Assembly: GCF_030253575.1 (NCBI RefSeq)
Contig: NC_080562.1
Coordinates: 40,711,852 to 40,775,851, forward strand
Reading direction: 5' to 3'
Source: Rhododendron vialii
Taxonomy: Eukaryota > Streptophyta > Magnoliopsida > Ericales > Ericaceae
DNA: 64,000 nt
Positions 23,592 through 36,280 of the stretch are shown piece by piece. The translations under genes were made by a program, and so were the position numbers. The number at the start of each line of letters is the position of its first letter. Positions within the stretch are counted from its first letter, which is position 1. Under the pieces are notes generated by a model. It was not told where the DNA came from. It saw only the letters and a list, made by a program, of their open reading frames with translations, and did no database searches.

Positions 23592-25669
23592 TTTTTTTTT
23601 TAATTTACTCAAATACAACCTTAATTTTCTTCTAATAGAACTCTTGGCAAAAGTGAATTATTACTATCTTGCTTCAGCAGTGGGTTATAGTAATCCTTTT
23701 TGCAAGCACCTGCAAGTCACAAGTAGTACTATCGAATATCCCAATACTAGGATTAGTTACGATAGTGGGCCCTTCATTAGGTTTTTGATGTTTTATTTCT
23801 CTGGTTATATAGTATATGTTGCCCAATACTGGCTTGCACCTAATTAAGGATACAGCTCAACCATGTGATGAGTCTACATAAGGGTCCTCTTAACTACTCC
23901 TTGTGTCCATGTACAAGAAAGGAACCTAATATGTCGCCTACTTGGTGATATCAATATCAATCAGTATCGATTGGTTGCGTACTTGTCAATACTTACTTGT
24001 TGATCGCCGAAAGTATAAGATTATTTGGTGTAGGTCACGTGACTCGTCATTAATGGTTCGTAAAGTACTATAGTGGATTAACTAATGCCGGGTTGATGTC
24101 ATAAGACCGATTTCGCCTTTCTAAAGCTCTTTTTTGAGTTGCATTGAATATAAAAAAAAAACTCATGGTCACGACATTCGTTTCTCGATTCATATCAATG
24201 GCTGGTAATATACCTAGATTGCTATCACTACTATTGAACATTGAAATCCAACCTTCCATGGTTGGGTACGTACCCGGGTCCTTTTCATCGTAGTCATTCA
24301 TCTTTACATTTAACGGTTCAGATTTAAAAATAAATAAAAAAATTCCAGGGAAGAGTTAACTCTTTCCTGAAAAGAGTTTTGTTAAAATCTGAATCGTTTA
24401 AAAACACTTTAGGACAGCTAGGATCACACGGACAACACTCTGTCAGTCCATGCAACAGTTTGCAGAGAAGCCAGATTCGAGTCGAAACCATCCCAATTGA
24501 TGGGCTGTCACCAGTTGTAGGTTAGGGATTTTAGCTTTATTAATTCAACAACTATCTAGAATTTGGTTGGATATTTTTAAAAGATCCAAATACGACTTTT
24601 CAACTAGATTTTTGGAGACTGAAGAGCTGGTGGTGTGTCTTATTATAGGGTGCTGGATTCCCTGCTTAATTAAGTGACAGGTTAAAGCATTTATCTTCCA
24701 AATTATTTTTGCTTGGTAGCACAATTTAATTAAGTGGTTATCGATCCTTTTTTTTTTTTTAGTAATGCAGCTGGGTGTCTCAGGTTATCTTACGCCAACC
24801 TCGTAATAATTCCTATAGTCCAGTATATGTAATATTCCTCTTGAACGATCACAGTCATCCTATATATGTAGCGTGCACGTTTGTCAATTTTACTGGTTAT
24901 AATTCGCAAAATAGCTACAAAATGGCCTACTACAAACATTTTTTTTTTGCTCGGCAGCCTACTACAAACATGAAAGAAACATCTGCCAAACACTTGACAT
25001 TGGAGGGTCAAGACCCAAGACAAAGTGAGTCACAAACAGTAGAAATTAGCAGAGAAAGAGTCTTATTAATTCCGATCCAAAATGAAAACAAGAACTCAAA
25101 AAGACAATTTTGTTTTTTGTTTTTTGTTTTTGTTTTAAGGTCTCAATATGCTCACTTTGACATCTTTGTTTTCTTTTGGCAATTAAAAATGCTATTTATA
25201 TTAATTTTATAAACTCCAAGAAAGCAGCCTTGCATTCCCATTTCTCATTAATTTCTTTTACACAGCTTGGTATTCGGCTCAATAAATCAACTAATCGGGA
25301 TTATCAATCACACCATCCACTAGTAGAGGATCACTTAAATCGAGATAAAACCCCGTTTGGATTCCTAGCTTGAAAAAGAGTTAATAGCAAACGGGTGGAG
25401 TCGAGTCTTCTTTTTTTTTTTGTTGATCCTCGGTGGATCGATCGAGTGGAGTCTGTAATTTCTCTTTTCAACAGATGCATGACTTTGAGTTTCAAAAGGC
25501 ATGGCTCTCTTCATTAATGGAAACACATGATATCTCAACAATAGATAGTACTGTCTGTTTTCCATTTCTCTCTCATCCATTTAGTTATGCAGGGTTATGA
25601 TTCTGTGAAAAAGATGGTTAAAATCAGAATCACGTGCATGAGACTTATGCACAAGATTGTACATGTCAT

Positions 25670-25671
<2 letters not shown>
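23592..25671. other. Gene-free intergenic DNA
   Basis: No gene is recognised. A 77-codon minus frame at 24068-24301 has balanced amino-acid use but no recognisable family, and it was rejected. Near 24360-24420 a short palindromic fragment (AAGAGTTAACTCTTTCCTGA ... CGTTTAAAAACACTTTAGGA CAGC) resembles the hairpin repeats near 28650 and 60040. Confidence 0.5.

Positions 25672-25704
<33 letters not shown>
25672..25704. repeat. (GA)n microsatellite
   Basis: GA dinucleotides for about 33 bases. Confidence 0.95.
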
Positions 25705-25709
<5 letters not shown>

Positions 25710-25799
25710 ATTACGTTCGATGACCAAAAAAAAGAAGCTAATTATTATGCATGCATGTACACATTAGTTACAATAATTAAACTACCGGTCCGTCTCCTA

Positions 25800-26163
25800 C
25801 GAGGGGGTCCTCATTTTAGTTAAAATCCAGACCTTCCTATTTATTCCATTTTCCGATCGAATTTCGATGATCCGAGCAGTTCAATGTGATTAGAATGTGA
25901 TTTTTTAAGAGTATTCGCGGGAAATCGGCAAAAAAATGACCGGAAATGACTTGATTTGAGCAGTTTTTATTTGAACCGTTCAATAAATTTTTTTTTTGTA
26001 ACTATTTGAATGAAGTCTTTCCCAGTCATTTTTTTTGCCGACTTTTAGCAGATTGCTATTAAAATCACGTTCTGAACACATTGAGCGGCTCAGATCATTG
26101 AAATTAGATCGGGAAAAAAAGTCCACATTTTAACTAAAATAAGGACTCTCTCATGAGAGACGA
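25800..26163. mobile_element. MITE family A, copy 1, about 360 bp
   Basis: A long imperfect fold-back. The left arm has GTCCTCATTTTAGTTAAAAT, TTTCGATGATCCGAGCAGTT CAATGTG and AAATCGGCAAAAAAATGACC. The right arm has the reverse complements in reverse order, ending AACTAAAATAAGGACTCTC. A second copy with the same words in the same order lies at 27146-27511. No coding capacity. Confidence 0.88.
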
Positions 26164-26450
26164 ACTGATTAAACTACATCAACTTTGAGGAAGATAGTTT
26201 GCTAAAATAGAAACAGGTACTAAACGAAGCCCCTTTCTCTTTTCTTGTAGACAAAAGTCAGTAGTGCATATTAGTCAAAGTTATTGAAATTTTGAATCTT
26301 AGTTAGATGCGTAGCAGTACATGGTGCCTACCTACCACTAAATTACCACTCAACGTGATAAAAAAAGAAGAAGTTACCACTCTACTTGCCAGTTGCCAAA
26401 GCCCTCTTTTCAATTGTTATCCGGCTTTCCAACCATACCCAATCACTTCT

Positions 26451-26770
26451 CTGGGCTGTCCACGGGTCGGTTCCTATCGGGTTCAGGTCAGTTTTGACCC
26501 GATTGACCAAACTTCGGATTTCTCATATTCTCACCTGAGCCCGTCCGCGCGAACATGGTGGTCGCGCGGGTTGGTTTTGGAACTTTGAAGTTTGGAATCT
26601 GGAACACGACTAATTATGACTTGAATCTGGAAAACGCCCGACAGCCTCCACCATAGTTATTGGCAAAGATTTCAGTTACCATCAAATTAAATAACCGTCC
26701 ACCTTGCTTTTATGTTGGTGGTCGGGTCGGGTTGGGTGGTCGGGTCGGGTCGGGCCCATGGACAGCCCTA
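26451..26770. mobile_element. MITE with GGGCTGTCC ends, about 320 bp
   Basis: The left end GGGCTGTCCACGGGTCGG is mirrored at the right by CCGACC-type words ending GGGCCCATGGACAGCCC. The subterminal parts are full of GGGTCGGG and its complement. This is a common plant non-autonomous element design, probably hAT-like. No coding capacity. Confidence 0.75.
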
Positions 26771-27145
26771 TGAGTACTTCTCTCATTTGTTTGGCCGCCA
26801 GAAATAGAATTGCCTTTCTCCTAGACAATCCAGAATCCAAAAAAGCATTTTGTTAGGTAATGAGATAATGAACAACACACGCACACAATATAATCACCAA
26901 AACTATTTTTTCCCCGAATAAACCACAAAAAAGATTTTTATTTTTATTTTTACCTCTGAAACATTTTCCATATCATCGTTCCCTCGTCGATTCATATCAG
27001 GTTGATCCAAACAGCAAACCTATTGCAGAATTATAATTAAACCATGTCTATTAATTAACATGCCTGATAATTCTTTGAGAACGAAATCAAACAAAATAAA
27101 TGTCACCGGATACCATATATATATATATATATATACAGTCATTTT

Positions 27146-27613
<468 letters not shown>

Positions 27614-28059
27614 CGACTATAAATAGAAACATGATCACTCTTAATTTGTAACCTACAAGCTTTTAAACATATATATTATATAGTATATGGTCAAATAATA
27701 TAATGACTGTTTTTATTTTATTCTTATTGAAAAGGACCTGCATGCAGAACATGCTATATTGCGTGCCATGCATGTTTAGAGAGAACAATATTGTGAGTAA
27801 GAAATTGTACAACCCACTCCTGCCTTATGCATCGCTGGAGTATGAGCACGCTTAATTGTAAAGTTCAAAGAATTTTGACACTCTCATGGTTTTAAAAGAC
27901 CTTGTACAAGATCGGACCATGATCTATTATACTCCCACTGTCCCATTTTGCTTCAGGTCTCTCTACCGAAGCCCAGTTCTAGCATGCTGGCTAGGGGGTG
28001 TCACAAAAATCCAAGTGATACATTGCCATATATATTAATCGATTAACATTTGGGATACA

Positions 28060-28285
28060 TAATGGCCGGAGGCAGACACAGGGGTGCAAGCGGGGGCTCG
28101 GATTCCTGGAAACCCGCCAATTATTGCAATATTTGTACTATATTTTTGATTTTGTATGTAAGAATTATGAAGAAATGTCCTTTCAAAATTGTGTTATCGC
28201 TATATGAGGATGATATTTTGTGGTTAATTTATGAATACATGTGATTCAGTTCCCCCACATTAAGAATCAAGCGTCCGTCACTGAT
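28060..28285. mobile_element. Degenerate small element with GGCCGGAGGCAGAC / GTCCGTCACTGA ends
   Basis: The left part (GGCCGGAGGCAGACACAGGGGTGCAAGCGGGGGCTCGG) and the right part (CAGTTCCCCCACATT ... GCGTCCGTCACTGAT) are approximate inverse complements. This resembles the GGCGGAGCCAGG type of repeat seen at 34181-34700 and 40592-41100. It is diverged, and its ends are approximate. Confidence 0.45.
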
Positions 28286-28785
28286 AACGGCTCTCAATTT
28301 CTGTATGTCTGATAGTAACCTCACAAATGAAAGATGAAAATCATTAGGTTGTGTATTGGATGCATATATTGAAAGTGAATGTGGCTCTCTAAACTTTTTC
28401 CTTCAGAGTAAATGACGAAGTAGAATTCCTTCCTTTTTTTCTTAGCTAAACATAATTCTATATCTAAACGTAAGTTTATGGGTTTGTGGGTTGAGATAGA
28501 CTTTTTCACCGCCACTCTGTGAACGGGGTATTTACGGAGCGAGGCAATCTCAGCTGTCCATTCGCGCAATTAATGACTGAGATTTGTTTTCAATTATGAC
28601 CGGTTACAATTATCTTTTCTCCGGAAAAATTTTATTAAAATTTAGACCGTCCAAAACACTTTTAGACGGCAGCAATTCACTTCCGTAACTAAGTTTTTCT
28701 CTTGTGGGTTTATCTCCCATAGTAACATCAAACTAGATACTTTAACTACATAACAAAGTCCAACGTATAAAATCAAGAATCACAA

Positions 28786-28833
<48 letters not shown>
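28786..28833. repeat. (GA)n microsatellite
   Basis: GA dinucleotides for about 46 bases, about 140 bp beyond the stop of the VUP-like frame. Confidence 0.95.
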
Positions 28834-28835
<2 letters not shown>

Positions 28836-28969
28836 ATTTAAAAAGGAAAAGCTAGCTTCAAAATCGTCCTTCACCACAAAAAAAAAAAATGGTGTTCCTT
28901 CATGGTAGTAGTAATAAAAATGACATGTACATGTAGAGGTAGTGAATGGAAATGTATACTAGTATATAT

Positions 28970-29335
28970 TTATATATATGATCTGACCTTGGGACCATTA
29001 GCAGGAGAACTAGCAGTATCCTGCAAAGCATGATCATGACCGTCAAAATCAACCAAAGCCCACTTAGTTTTCTTCCTCTTCTTGAAACTCAAGCTCTTTT
29101 CACCATTTTTATCCGCAGACTTCTTTCCCACAGAGGAAGCAGCATCAGAAACTAGAGAATTAGGGCTTCCATATCCAGAAGACAGATCATAGCCATTATG
29201 CTCCTTCTTGTTATCACGCAAGAAGTAGTCTTCAAGATAAAAAGTCCAAGTACTCTCTTCATTGTCAGAGCAATCTTCTGGTTTTGCTTTCGGACAGATA
29301 GATTTGCAGCTCATGGATGTCTTAGAGTTCTCCAT
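28970..29335 (-). CDS. VUP-type (VASCULAR-RELATED UNKNOWN PROTEIN 1-like) protein
   Basis: A 121-codon frame with the hallmarks of plant VUP proteins: an N-terminal acidic stretch leading into STWTFYLEDYF (about residues 28-38), then SLVSDAASSV, a basic block FKKRKKTKWALVDFD, and LQDTASSPANGPKV near the end. Family members are small plant-specific nuclear proteins; Arabidopsis VUP1 is reported to affect vascular development and growth. The start ATG at 29335 is the first in frame and has a TATATAT word about 55 bp upstream (minus strand, near 29390-29398). The final residues RSYI follow a possible splice donor (AAG|GTCAGATC), so the true gene may continue in a further exon that I did not identify. 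Assignment is from recalled family motifs. Confidence 0.75.
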   Translation of the reverse strand: MENSKTSMSCKSICPKAKPEDCSDNEESTWTFYLEDYFLRDNKKEHNGYDLSSGYGSPNSLVSDAASSVGKKSADKNGEKSLSFKKRKKTKWALVDFDGHDHALQDTASSPANGPKVRSYI

Positions 29336-29404
29336 CTGTAATTAACAGCCGAGAATTGTTAGTAAGAGGAGAGAGCACTTCTTAGGTGAGATATATAATG
29401 GAGA

Positions 29405-29622
29405 TCAAAAGTCTAAGGTCGGGCTGGTGGCCTGGTGGTCTTGGCCTGAGATTTAAGAGTTTGTTATCATTTAAGGTATGTGGTTCGATTTTTATTGTCA
29501 GCAATTCTTGAAACTACCTTGCACCATGCGTAAACATGTGAAAAGGCTATGGAGAGGTCATAGGAATTAGTCTCAGGTGTGCGTAAGCTGGCCCGAGACA
29601 CCCTGCATTAAAAAAAAAATCT
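29405..29622 (+). mobile_element. tRNA-derived SINE, about 215 bp
   Basis: The head carries a polymerase III promoter: GGGCTGGTGGCCTGGTGGTC (A-box region) and GTATGTGGTTCGATTTTTAT (B-box region). The body is CACCATGCGTAAACATGTG ... TAGTCTCAGGTGTGCGTAAGC TGGCCCGAGACACC, ending in an A-rich tail. Bodies with the same words recur at about 35740-35910, 36830-37010 and 43730-43920. It lies about 70 bp upstream of the VUP-like start. Confidence 0.78.
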
Positions 29623-29639
29623 AGAAGAGTACATAGTGA

Positions 29640-30040
29640 AGAAAGGTATGAAGTCATGAGTTTGGAATTTGGGCTGTGGGCCGTAGGTAGTTGAGTTGGG
29701 GTGGTTAAATTCATGAGCAGGCATGCAACAGAAAATAAGTAAAAAAGTTAAAACCAGAGAGAGAGAGAGATAGAGAGGTTTGACCTTTGTGGTTCTAGAT
29801 TATGTTTATCACCAACAGAAATTTTCCAAAATCTTGTACATAATATTTCTGATGTAGAGGCCTCCTACGTGCATAGATCTTGCACACATTTCTGATGTAG
29901 GAAAGTGAGCCAATTTGGCTAGAAAATGGCAAGCTTGAGATTTGGCAAGCCTTGGAGTATAATGTTTTGCAATCCTTAACTTAAAAGTTTAATGTTTTGC
30001 ATTCCCTAACTTAAAATTTTAACTTTTGATAAAATTGGTT

Positions 30041-30074
<34 letters not shown>

Positions 30075-31245
30075 AAAAAGTGTATATATGGTCAACACTA
30101 TTAATTGCTTGATGTTGATTAAAATCAGATAGTAGTATGCATGCAACATGGGGGCTACCCTGGACCAACCCTTCATGATTCCCATTTCCATTTCTTCGAA
30201 TAAGTAAGAAAGAGGAAGGACAAGAGAAAGAGATACATACCAACTACATGTTACAACCAAAATATGGGTGATCAATATTAGCCCTGGTACTCTTGCACTA
30301 GAGACAATGCATGGCTTTCCTCATTTGTTTAATCAAACTTTTAACCAAAAAAAATCATGAGATCGAATTAAACAATGGAACTCGTATGTATGATCATCAT
30401 GAGAAGTAACTCAATTAAGGCCACCATTTGGTATGGCTCCAACCTAAGACAAGAAGGGATTCCTCAAGAGGTTTTCCTAAAATAAGGCCATGTGCATGGT
30501 TTTTATTTTCACATGGAAAATTTCACGAGATAAAGAACCCAAGGAGTTGGCATGATGGTCAAGCAATGATACCTCTCTCCTTAAAAGCTTTTGCCGTAGA
30601 AGCTGACATCAGGCTATTAGCATTATATCTGCCCCACCAGAAGGGATTCGCTTTCTTTGGGATGAACTCGCAAAGAGTCTACCTGGGGACTTCCCTCGTA
30701 GAGTGGCGTCTTTTGTAAGACTCAAGTTTCTCAGTTGAACTAAAAAAAAGAGTTTGAGCTCTTTTGACTTACTTTTAGCCACGCGGGGCGGCTATCCGCA
30801 TGTGTCCCAAATTTAGGAGTTTCGATCTCTATCATCGATCTCAGGTTTTTAAACCTTCTACGTGCTCTTTTACTCTTATGGAGCCAACCCATACAGGATT
30901 TTCTCTGGCTTAATCGGACCCCATAATAGTACTGAACAACGTAACTTATTCCTCACACATTAGTTGAGGTGGTGCATAAGCTCATTCAGAGTGACCAAAA
31001 CAATTCATAAGATAAGTAATCACGTGGAATTAATTACGAGGGAATCAATAATAATATCAATATTTGGTATTACATATCTCATATTTTGTGAAAATCCCTA
31101 TTGGATAGGTACTAACTTGATCGCCAAATTTCTAACCAGACACAAATATCTGGTCCCTTTTTGTGAAAAAGTAATAAATTCATTAAAAACAACAAAGTTA
31201 TATAACAATTCACTGTGAGCAGCTATTGCAACCAGAGATCGAGTA
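29640..31245. other. Gene-free DNA with a (TC)n run and a possible SINE fragment
   Basis: A (TC)n microsatellite lies at 30042-30073. Around 30780-30940 a diverged SINE-like piece is suggested by CACGCGGGGCGGCTATCCGC, GGAGTTTCGATCTCTATCAT and AACCCATACAGGA. A 96-codon plus frame at 30428-30718 matches no family I know. Nothing else is seen. Confidence 0.5.
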
Positions 31246-31251
31246 AATACC

Positions 31252-31600
31252 TGTTAGGATCGGAGGGACACCACGCACGCAAACTCACGCAATGATTTTA
31301 GAGAAAAAACTCCATTTGAATATAGATTTATACAATATACACAAAGATGAAAAAACTCTCCGAGAACCACAAGCTAGTTCCTCTCCGGGAGGCCACAGAC
31401 CGGCCCTCCCACGCTCGCCTCGCCCTCTCCCTCACATTATGTCACACACTAACCCTAATAGGGTTTACAACTATATATAAGGGACTCCAAGAGTAAATAC
31501 GGTCAACACCCAACACTAAAGGTGTTACACAAAATAACCCCACCACTATGGGTGGACCCCAATAATACCTAATACACACCGATCGACAACACGTACGACA
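31252..31600 (-). mobile_element. Possible solo LTR fragment
   Basis: The plus-strand edge TGTTAGGATCGGAGGGACAC would be an LTR end (...CCTAACA on the minus strand). The minus strand contains CTTGGAGTCCCTTATATATA GTTGTAAACCC, a TATA-box-like promoter of LTR type. AATACC at 31246-31251 recurs at 31564-31569 and might be a target duplication, but the inner edge does not end in CA there. Tentative. Confidence 0.4.
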
Positions 31601-31782
31601 ATAACAGAAAGAAACGAGACGGAAAAATAAAGAATAAGCCATGGAGAAGATGCAAATGAAAAGTCTAGATAAGCAGTTGCAACAGCGGTCCCTTTAAAAT
31701 CATATACAGCCCGATCCAATATTGTTTTAGTACTACGGACATACGAATGGACCACTATGTAGCTAGCTAGGTAATCAATCCA

Positions 31783-31904
31783 ATACTGTTTTAGTATAGT
31801 TATGGTTAGGAAAATGGCTCTTTCATTAATGTTGTTCAAATACTGTTTTAGTATAGTTAATTAGTTATGGTTAGGAAAATGGCTCTTTCATTAATGTTGT
31901 TCAA
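31783..31904. repeat. Tandem duplication, unit about 60 bp
   Basis: ATACTGTTTTAGTATAGTTA followed by TGGTTAGGAAAATGGCTCTT TCATTAATGTTGTTCAA occurs twice in succession. The second copy has an extra ATTAGTTA. Apart from that, the copies look identical, so the duplication is probably recent. Confidence 0.9.
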
Positions 31905-33027
31905 TCATTCACTATCTGGGACTTATAAAAAACATATGAATGAATTGGCACAAGGGCATTCATTCATGCACGTGCCCTACACATGCCACACCACATGATC
32001 TAACTAGTTGCAAAACTTGCAAAGGCAGACAAAATGACTACGAAGAAATTCATATTTTTTGGAAAAAATATTGAAACATGAACTGGAAAAGAGGCTTGTA
32101 CGTCTTCCCATAATTTTCCTACTTATTCCAGAGCTCAATTTTTGTCAAATTAAAACAGATATCAAAATTAGATCAACGGATGTGTGACATTACAAAATAA
32201 TGGCAAAAATCCTGGAATTTTGGAAATGCATGTGAGTGTTTTTGGACAATAAAACAATTAAGAAAACTGTAATATTCGACAATATATCAAAACTACGTGT
32301 AACATTTGATAGGTTATAAGGAAAAGGGAGAAAATTGAATGCTTGTTAGAGAAAATAATTTGTTTAACCATGTTCTATATGGTTATTTGGTTGTGAGGTC
32401 AATAATATATGTTTTAACAAGATCATATTTCCGTTTGTAGTTGGACATGAAAATCTTATATGCACAGATAAAAATAGTAGAAGAATCCCGCTATAAAAGA
32501 GAAGAATACAGCAAAACAGACTACTTGCAATAACATGGTTCAACGCGTAAGTTGATCTGAACACCTAGTTATAAAAGAAATGATTATATCTCAATGGGCT
32601 TTAATTTATAGTTTTCTTTATCTCACCCGCATCTCTTGTCATAAGCTTTTAAACTTATTATATTTTGCTTAAGACGTGTTAATTTTAGCCTAGCCTCTTG
32701 TAGCGTAATTGTAATCTCTCTACGTTCATATTGAACTACAATAATATTCTGGTGACCATATTTGAGTATCATGTTTTGGATACCATGTGATGTGTCACTC
32801 ATCATGATATAATGTGCCTCGCTTGTAACGTAGTAGAGCACCTTTTACCAATGCTTTACTAAAACATCACATGGAACTCAAAATATATGTAGCACTCAAA
32901 TGTGGTCACCATAGTATTGCTCTTTCAAAATCCAAAAACCAAATGTCTCTTTAATAATATCACTCTGGAAAACCTTTATTCTAATATTATTGTAAGGCAT
33001 TTCACGTATAATATATGCTACACACAC
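31905..33027. other. Gene-free AT-rich DNA
   Basis: No coding frame, RNA gene or inverted-repeat element is recognised in this stretch. Confidence 0.55.
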
Positions 33028-33318
33028 ACTTCATCCGTTCCTTTTTAAGTGTTTCGCTTCATAACTCCAACTTATTAAGAAAATATCATTATTACACCTT
33101 TCACATCAATTTTTATCTCCACTTTCCCTAGTTACCCTCTATAGAGACATCATCATTACACTTTTACTTACTAATTTTTTAAAATGGAATTTACTTTTAG
33201 GGGCAAAATGAAAAATGTACCAATTTTTACCCACTAACTTTACAAAATAGACATTTATTAAGGGACAACCCCAAATGAAATAGAAATACTGAATTTTAAA
33301 AAGGGGACGGAGGGTGTA
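33028..33318. mobile_element. Stowaway-like MITE, about 290 bp
   Basis: The left end CTTCATCCGTTCCTTTTTAA GTGTTTCG is mirrored by the right end AATTTTAAAAAGGGGACGGA GGGTG followed by TA. It belongs to the same broad class as the elements at 14170 and 23371 but has a different interior. Confidence 0.78.
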
Positions 33319-33368
33319 TTATTTTGGAAGTTCACTTGAAAGAAACAATAACATGCCTAACTACCCCG

Positions 33369-33868
33369 TTCGGTTAAATAAGCCAAGTGGCTTATTTTTT
33401 TGTCTTTATTCAATTTTTTTTGATCGAAATCTAAAAAGTAAAAAATTATAATCGAAATCAAAATTTTTTTAAATAAAGATGAAAAAATTGACTTATTGGC
33501 TTATTTTCGTCTTTATTCAAAAAAATTTGATTTCAATCATAATTTTTTATTTTTTAGATTCCTCTCATCATGACGATGCAATAATCCCCAAAAAATTGAC
33601 GAAAAACTAACAAATACGAATCTAAAAAGTAAAAAATTATAATCGAAATCAAATTTTTTTTAAATAAAGATGAAAAAATTGACTTATTGGCTTATTTTCG
33701 TCTTTATTCAAAAAAATTTGATTTCAATCATAATTTTTTATTTTTTAGATTCCTCTCATCATGACGATGCAATAATCCCCCATAAATTGACGAAAAACTA
33801 ACAAATATGAAAAAAAATTGAATAAAGACAAAAAAATAAGTCACTTGGCTTATTTAGCCGAACGGATA
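33369..33868. mobile_element. MITE with 56-bp terminal inverted repeats and duplicated core, about 500 bp
   Basis: The ends CCGTTCGGTTAAATAAGCCA and its partner (reverse complement CCGTTCGGCTAAATAAGCCA) extend for about 56 bp with only about two mismatches. Inside, a segment of about 190 bp starting AATCTAAAAAGTAAAAAATT and ending CGAAAAACTAACAAATA is present twice head to tail (about 33428-33619 and 33620-33811), nearly identical. A related single core lies at about 39665-39845. Confidence 0.88.
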
Positions 33869-34180
33869 AAAGTGATCGGTGAAATTCATTACTATTATTT
33901 TCTTTACGAAATTTTTCTTTACCAACGCAAGTAATATGTGCCGTCACTACTTTAAATTTCTGGGTCCGCACGATGGAGAATGGAGACAATTCAGAGCGAA
34001 TTTGGAGACAAACTGATAACATGCAGGTCTCAATCGCATATGGGTAACGCTTCTTTCTAATGCAAAGTAACTTTCACACTTATTAATTTGAAACTTACCC
34101 TTCATTGCTTTTTAAGATTGTTTTGCATTCTCCAGTACTCAGCTCTACCTACCTGCTGAACCCCTCTTCCAGTGGCGGAG

Positions 34181-34700
34181 CCAGGAGTTTCGATAAGTGG
34201 GGTCGAAAATTTGAACTATGTATAATTCATTTTTTCTAGTTGCTAGTTGAAATAAGTTAATCAAAAAGTAGATATATATAATATAGCTTCGATTCACAAT
34301 TGATCTCGACAGCTTTTCATACTTTGGAGACAGCTTTTCATACTTTGAAAACAATAGATGATAGCCTTGTTTATAATGGTTTCAAAAATATCATTCTATG
34401 TATACACAACCAAACTATCAACAAGAAAAATACTTGTAAACGATCAAGAAGAGAAATACCCGTAGACGATGAAGAATCTCCGGAAAGGACCGACGTTTGA
34501 GGATTTTGAGGGTGGTGATTCTATTTTGACCCATCTTTTCTTCAAGTAAAATACCTTTATGTGGGTTGAGGCAAAAATAAATTTTAAAGTGTAGTCAAAT
34601 GAGTAAAAATGGGGTAAAAATTATACTTATCTCTAAGAAAATTTGGGAGCCAATGGGATCAATTACCTCTCCTTGTCTCTCACTGCCTCCGCCCCTGTCG
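34181..34700. mobile_element. Degenerate element with CAGTGGCGGAGCCAGG end
   Basis: The left edge CAGTGGCGGAGCCAGGAGTT resembles a widespread plant DNA-element end. At the right, TCACTGCCTCCGCCCCTG approximates its inverse. The interior is AT-rich and has no protein I recognise. The boundaries are approximate. Confidence 0.55.
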
Positions 34701-35243
34701 GGCCTCTTCCCTTCAAAATATCTCAAGCCACATTTATTGTAAAATCTAAAGAAATATTACCACAATATATCGTCCAAATACATGTACTCCACTACAATCG
34801 GAACCGACGTCCACTACAGGTGTGTACTGTGCGATCCGAGCCATTGAAATAATGGAACAATGACAAGGACTAGAGTATGTGCGTGTGTATGAATTAGGAT
34901 CTAATAGGAGAAATTCTTGGGTGCCGAGCGAGTACCACGTGTGTGGTACCTACCTGGCACGCAAAAACTTCTCCTCTAATGGAACTGCAAGAATACTACT
35001 CCGTATATGATATCAGCCAACAGGTGTCCTTGGGCCTGTCAAGCCCAGTTACCAGATAGCCTGAATTTTGGGCCTAATTAATTCTCCAAGTTCAATCCTC
35101 CAGGCATAGAATTACTGGATAGTTTTTTTTTGGTATAAATGAACTATTGGATAGATATTCCAAACTACTGGATAGAGATCATATCTGAATTGTAGGCTTG
35201 TAGCCGTTATGAACATCATATCAACAACTAACAACTAAGGTAA

Positions 35244-35406
35244 GGATGACAATTACCTCCGACCTGTCCTCGCCTCCAACCTCCCCGTCCCGATCCGAAT
35301 GAGTATTTTCCAACCCAACAAGCAAATGGGACGGAAAAGATATTTGCTTTTTCTCCTCCGTCTTAACCTAATCCGACTCCGATTATAGGTCACTTATATT
35401 TTTGTA

Positions 35407-35451
<45 letters not shown>

Positions 35452-35730
35452 CATTGTTTTCATATAATAAGAGCAAAATACCCAATAATAACACAAATTT
35501 ATGTCTGTGTTTTCTTTGTTTTTGTTTTTTTTTAATTTGCCTAACTCATCAATATCTTGTTTTCTTGTCAAATCACTCTAAAAAGAACATAATTAGTGAA
35601 GTTACTACAACGAATGAGGACCCGATTATTTTTCTACCCCGACACCTCCCCTATTTCTCCTGCTAGCTCCGACCTCGATCTGATAAAGAACGGGCGGGAA
35701 CAGGGCCCTGCCCCATTGCCATCCATAATA
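35244..35730. mobile_element. MITE-like element with GGATGRCAAT ends and internal (TA)n
   Basis: The left end AAGGATGACAATTACCTCCG ACCTGTCC and the right end (reverse complement ATGGATGGCAATGGGGCAGG) are imperfect inverted repeats. A (TA)n run occupies 35408-35449. Frames encoding IYIYIY are microsatellite translations. Confidence 0.6.
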
Positions 35731-35735
35731 AGTTG

Positions 35736-35912
35736 CGGACGGTGGTGTTGATCTTAGACTTAGGAACTGGTTCAATTTTTCTTACCATTAATTCTTAGAG
35801 TCACATCATCCCATGCGTAAACGTATGAAATAACTGTAGGGATGAGTTGTAGGGATTAATCTGAGGAGCACACTAACCTGAGACGCTCTGCATTACAAGG
35901 AAAAAAAAAGAA
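35736..35912 (+). mobile_element. SINE, degenerate copy
   Basis: Contains GACTTAGGAACTGGTTCAAT, TCCCATGCGTAAACGTATGA and GGGATTAATCTGAGGAGCAC ACTAACCTGAGACGCTCTGC, then an A-rich tail. These words line up in order with the SINE at 29405-29622. Confidence 0.65.
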
Positions 35913-36204
35913 AAAGAAAGCAAAGGGCTCGCACTCTCATGTACAAGGAGAATGATACGGGCCAATGATGAGATGACACGTCAGAATGACGGGCCAATAG
36001 GGGAAAACTATCCGCTAGGACGTAGAGAAGAGGGAACTGATCAGCCGTTAGTTAATTAAGCTGGCATTAATTAATGCTGCTGTTTAGTATTCCAAGTGGC
36101 TGCAAATCCAACGGACACTAACGCTTTCTCTTCCTATAATACAGTATCATTCTCCTCTCCGAATCCAGCGTGATAACATAACAACCCATCTCATTTCCAA
36201 GGAG

Positions 36205-36206
<2 letters not shown>

Positions 36207-36248
<42 letters not shown>

Positions 36249-36280
36249 GGAAATCTGTTGGGTGAAATCACATTTCCAAG

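Noticed and set aside
24068..24301. 77-codon minus frame with balanced amino-acid use
   Set aside because: It looked briefly like a captured gene fragment, but I recognise no family, and no exon-like neighbour frames or splice sites join it.
30428..30718. 96-codon plus frame
   Set aside because: Possibly transposon-derived, but no motif can be named and the frame is isolated.
35383..35666. Frames encoding IYIYIY
   Set aside because: Translation of a (TA)n microsatellite.
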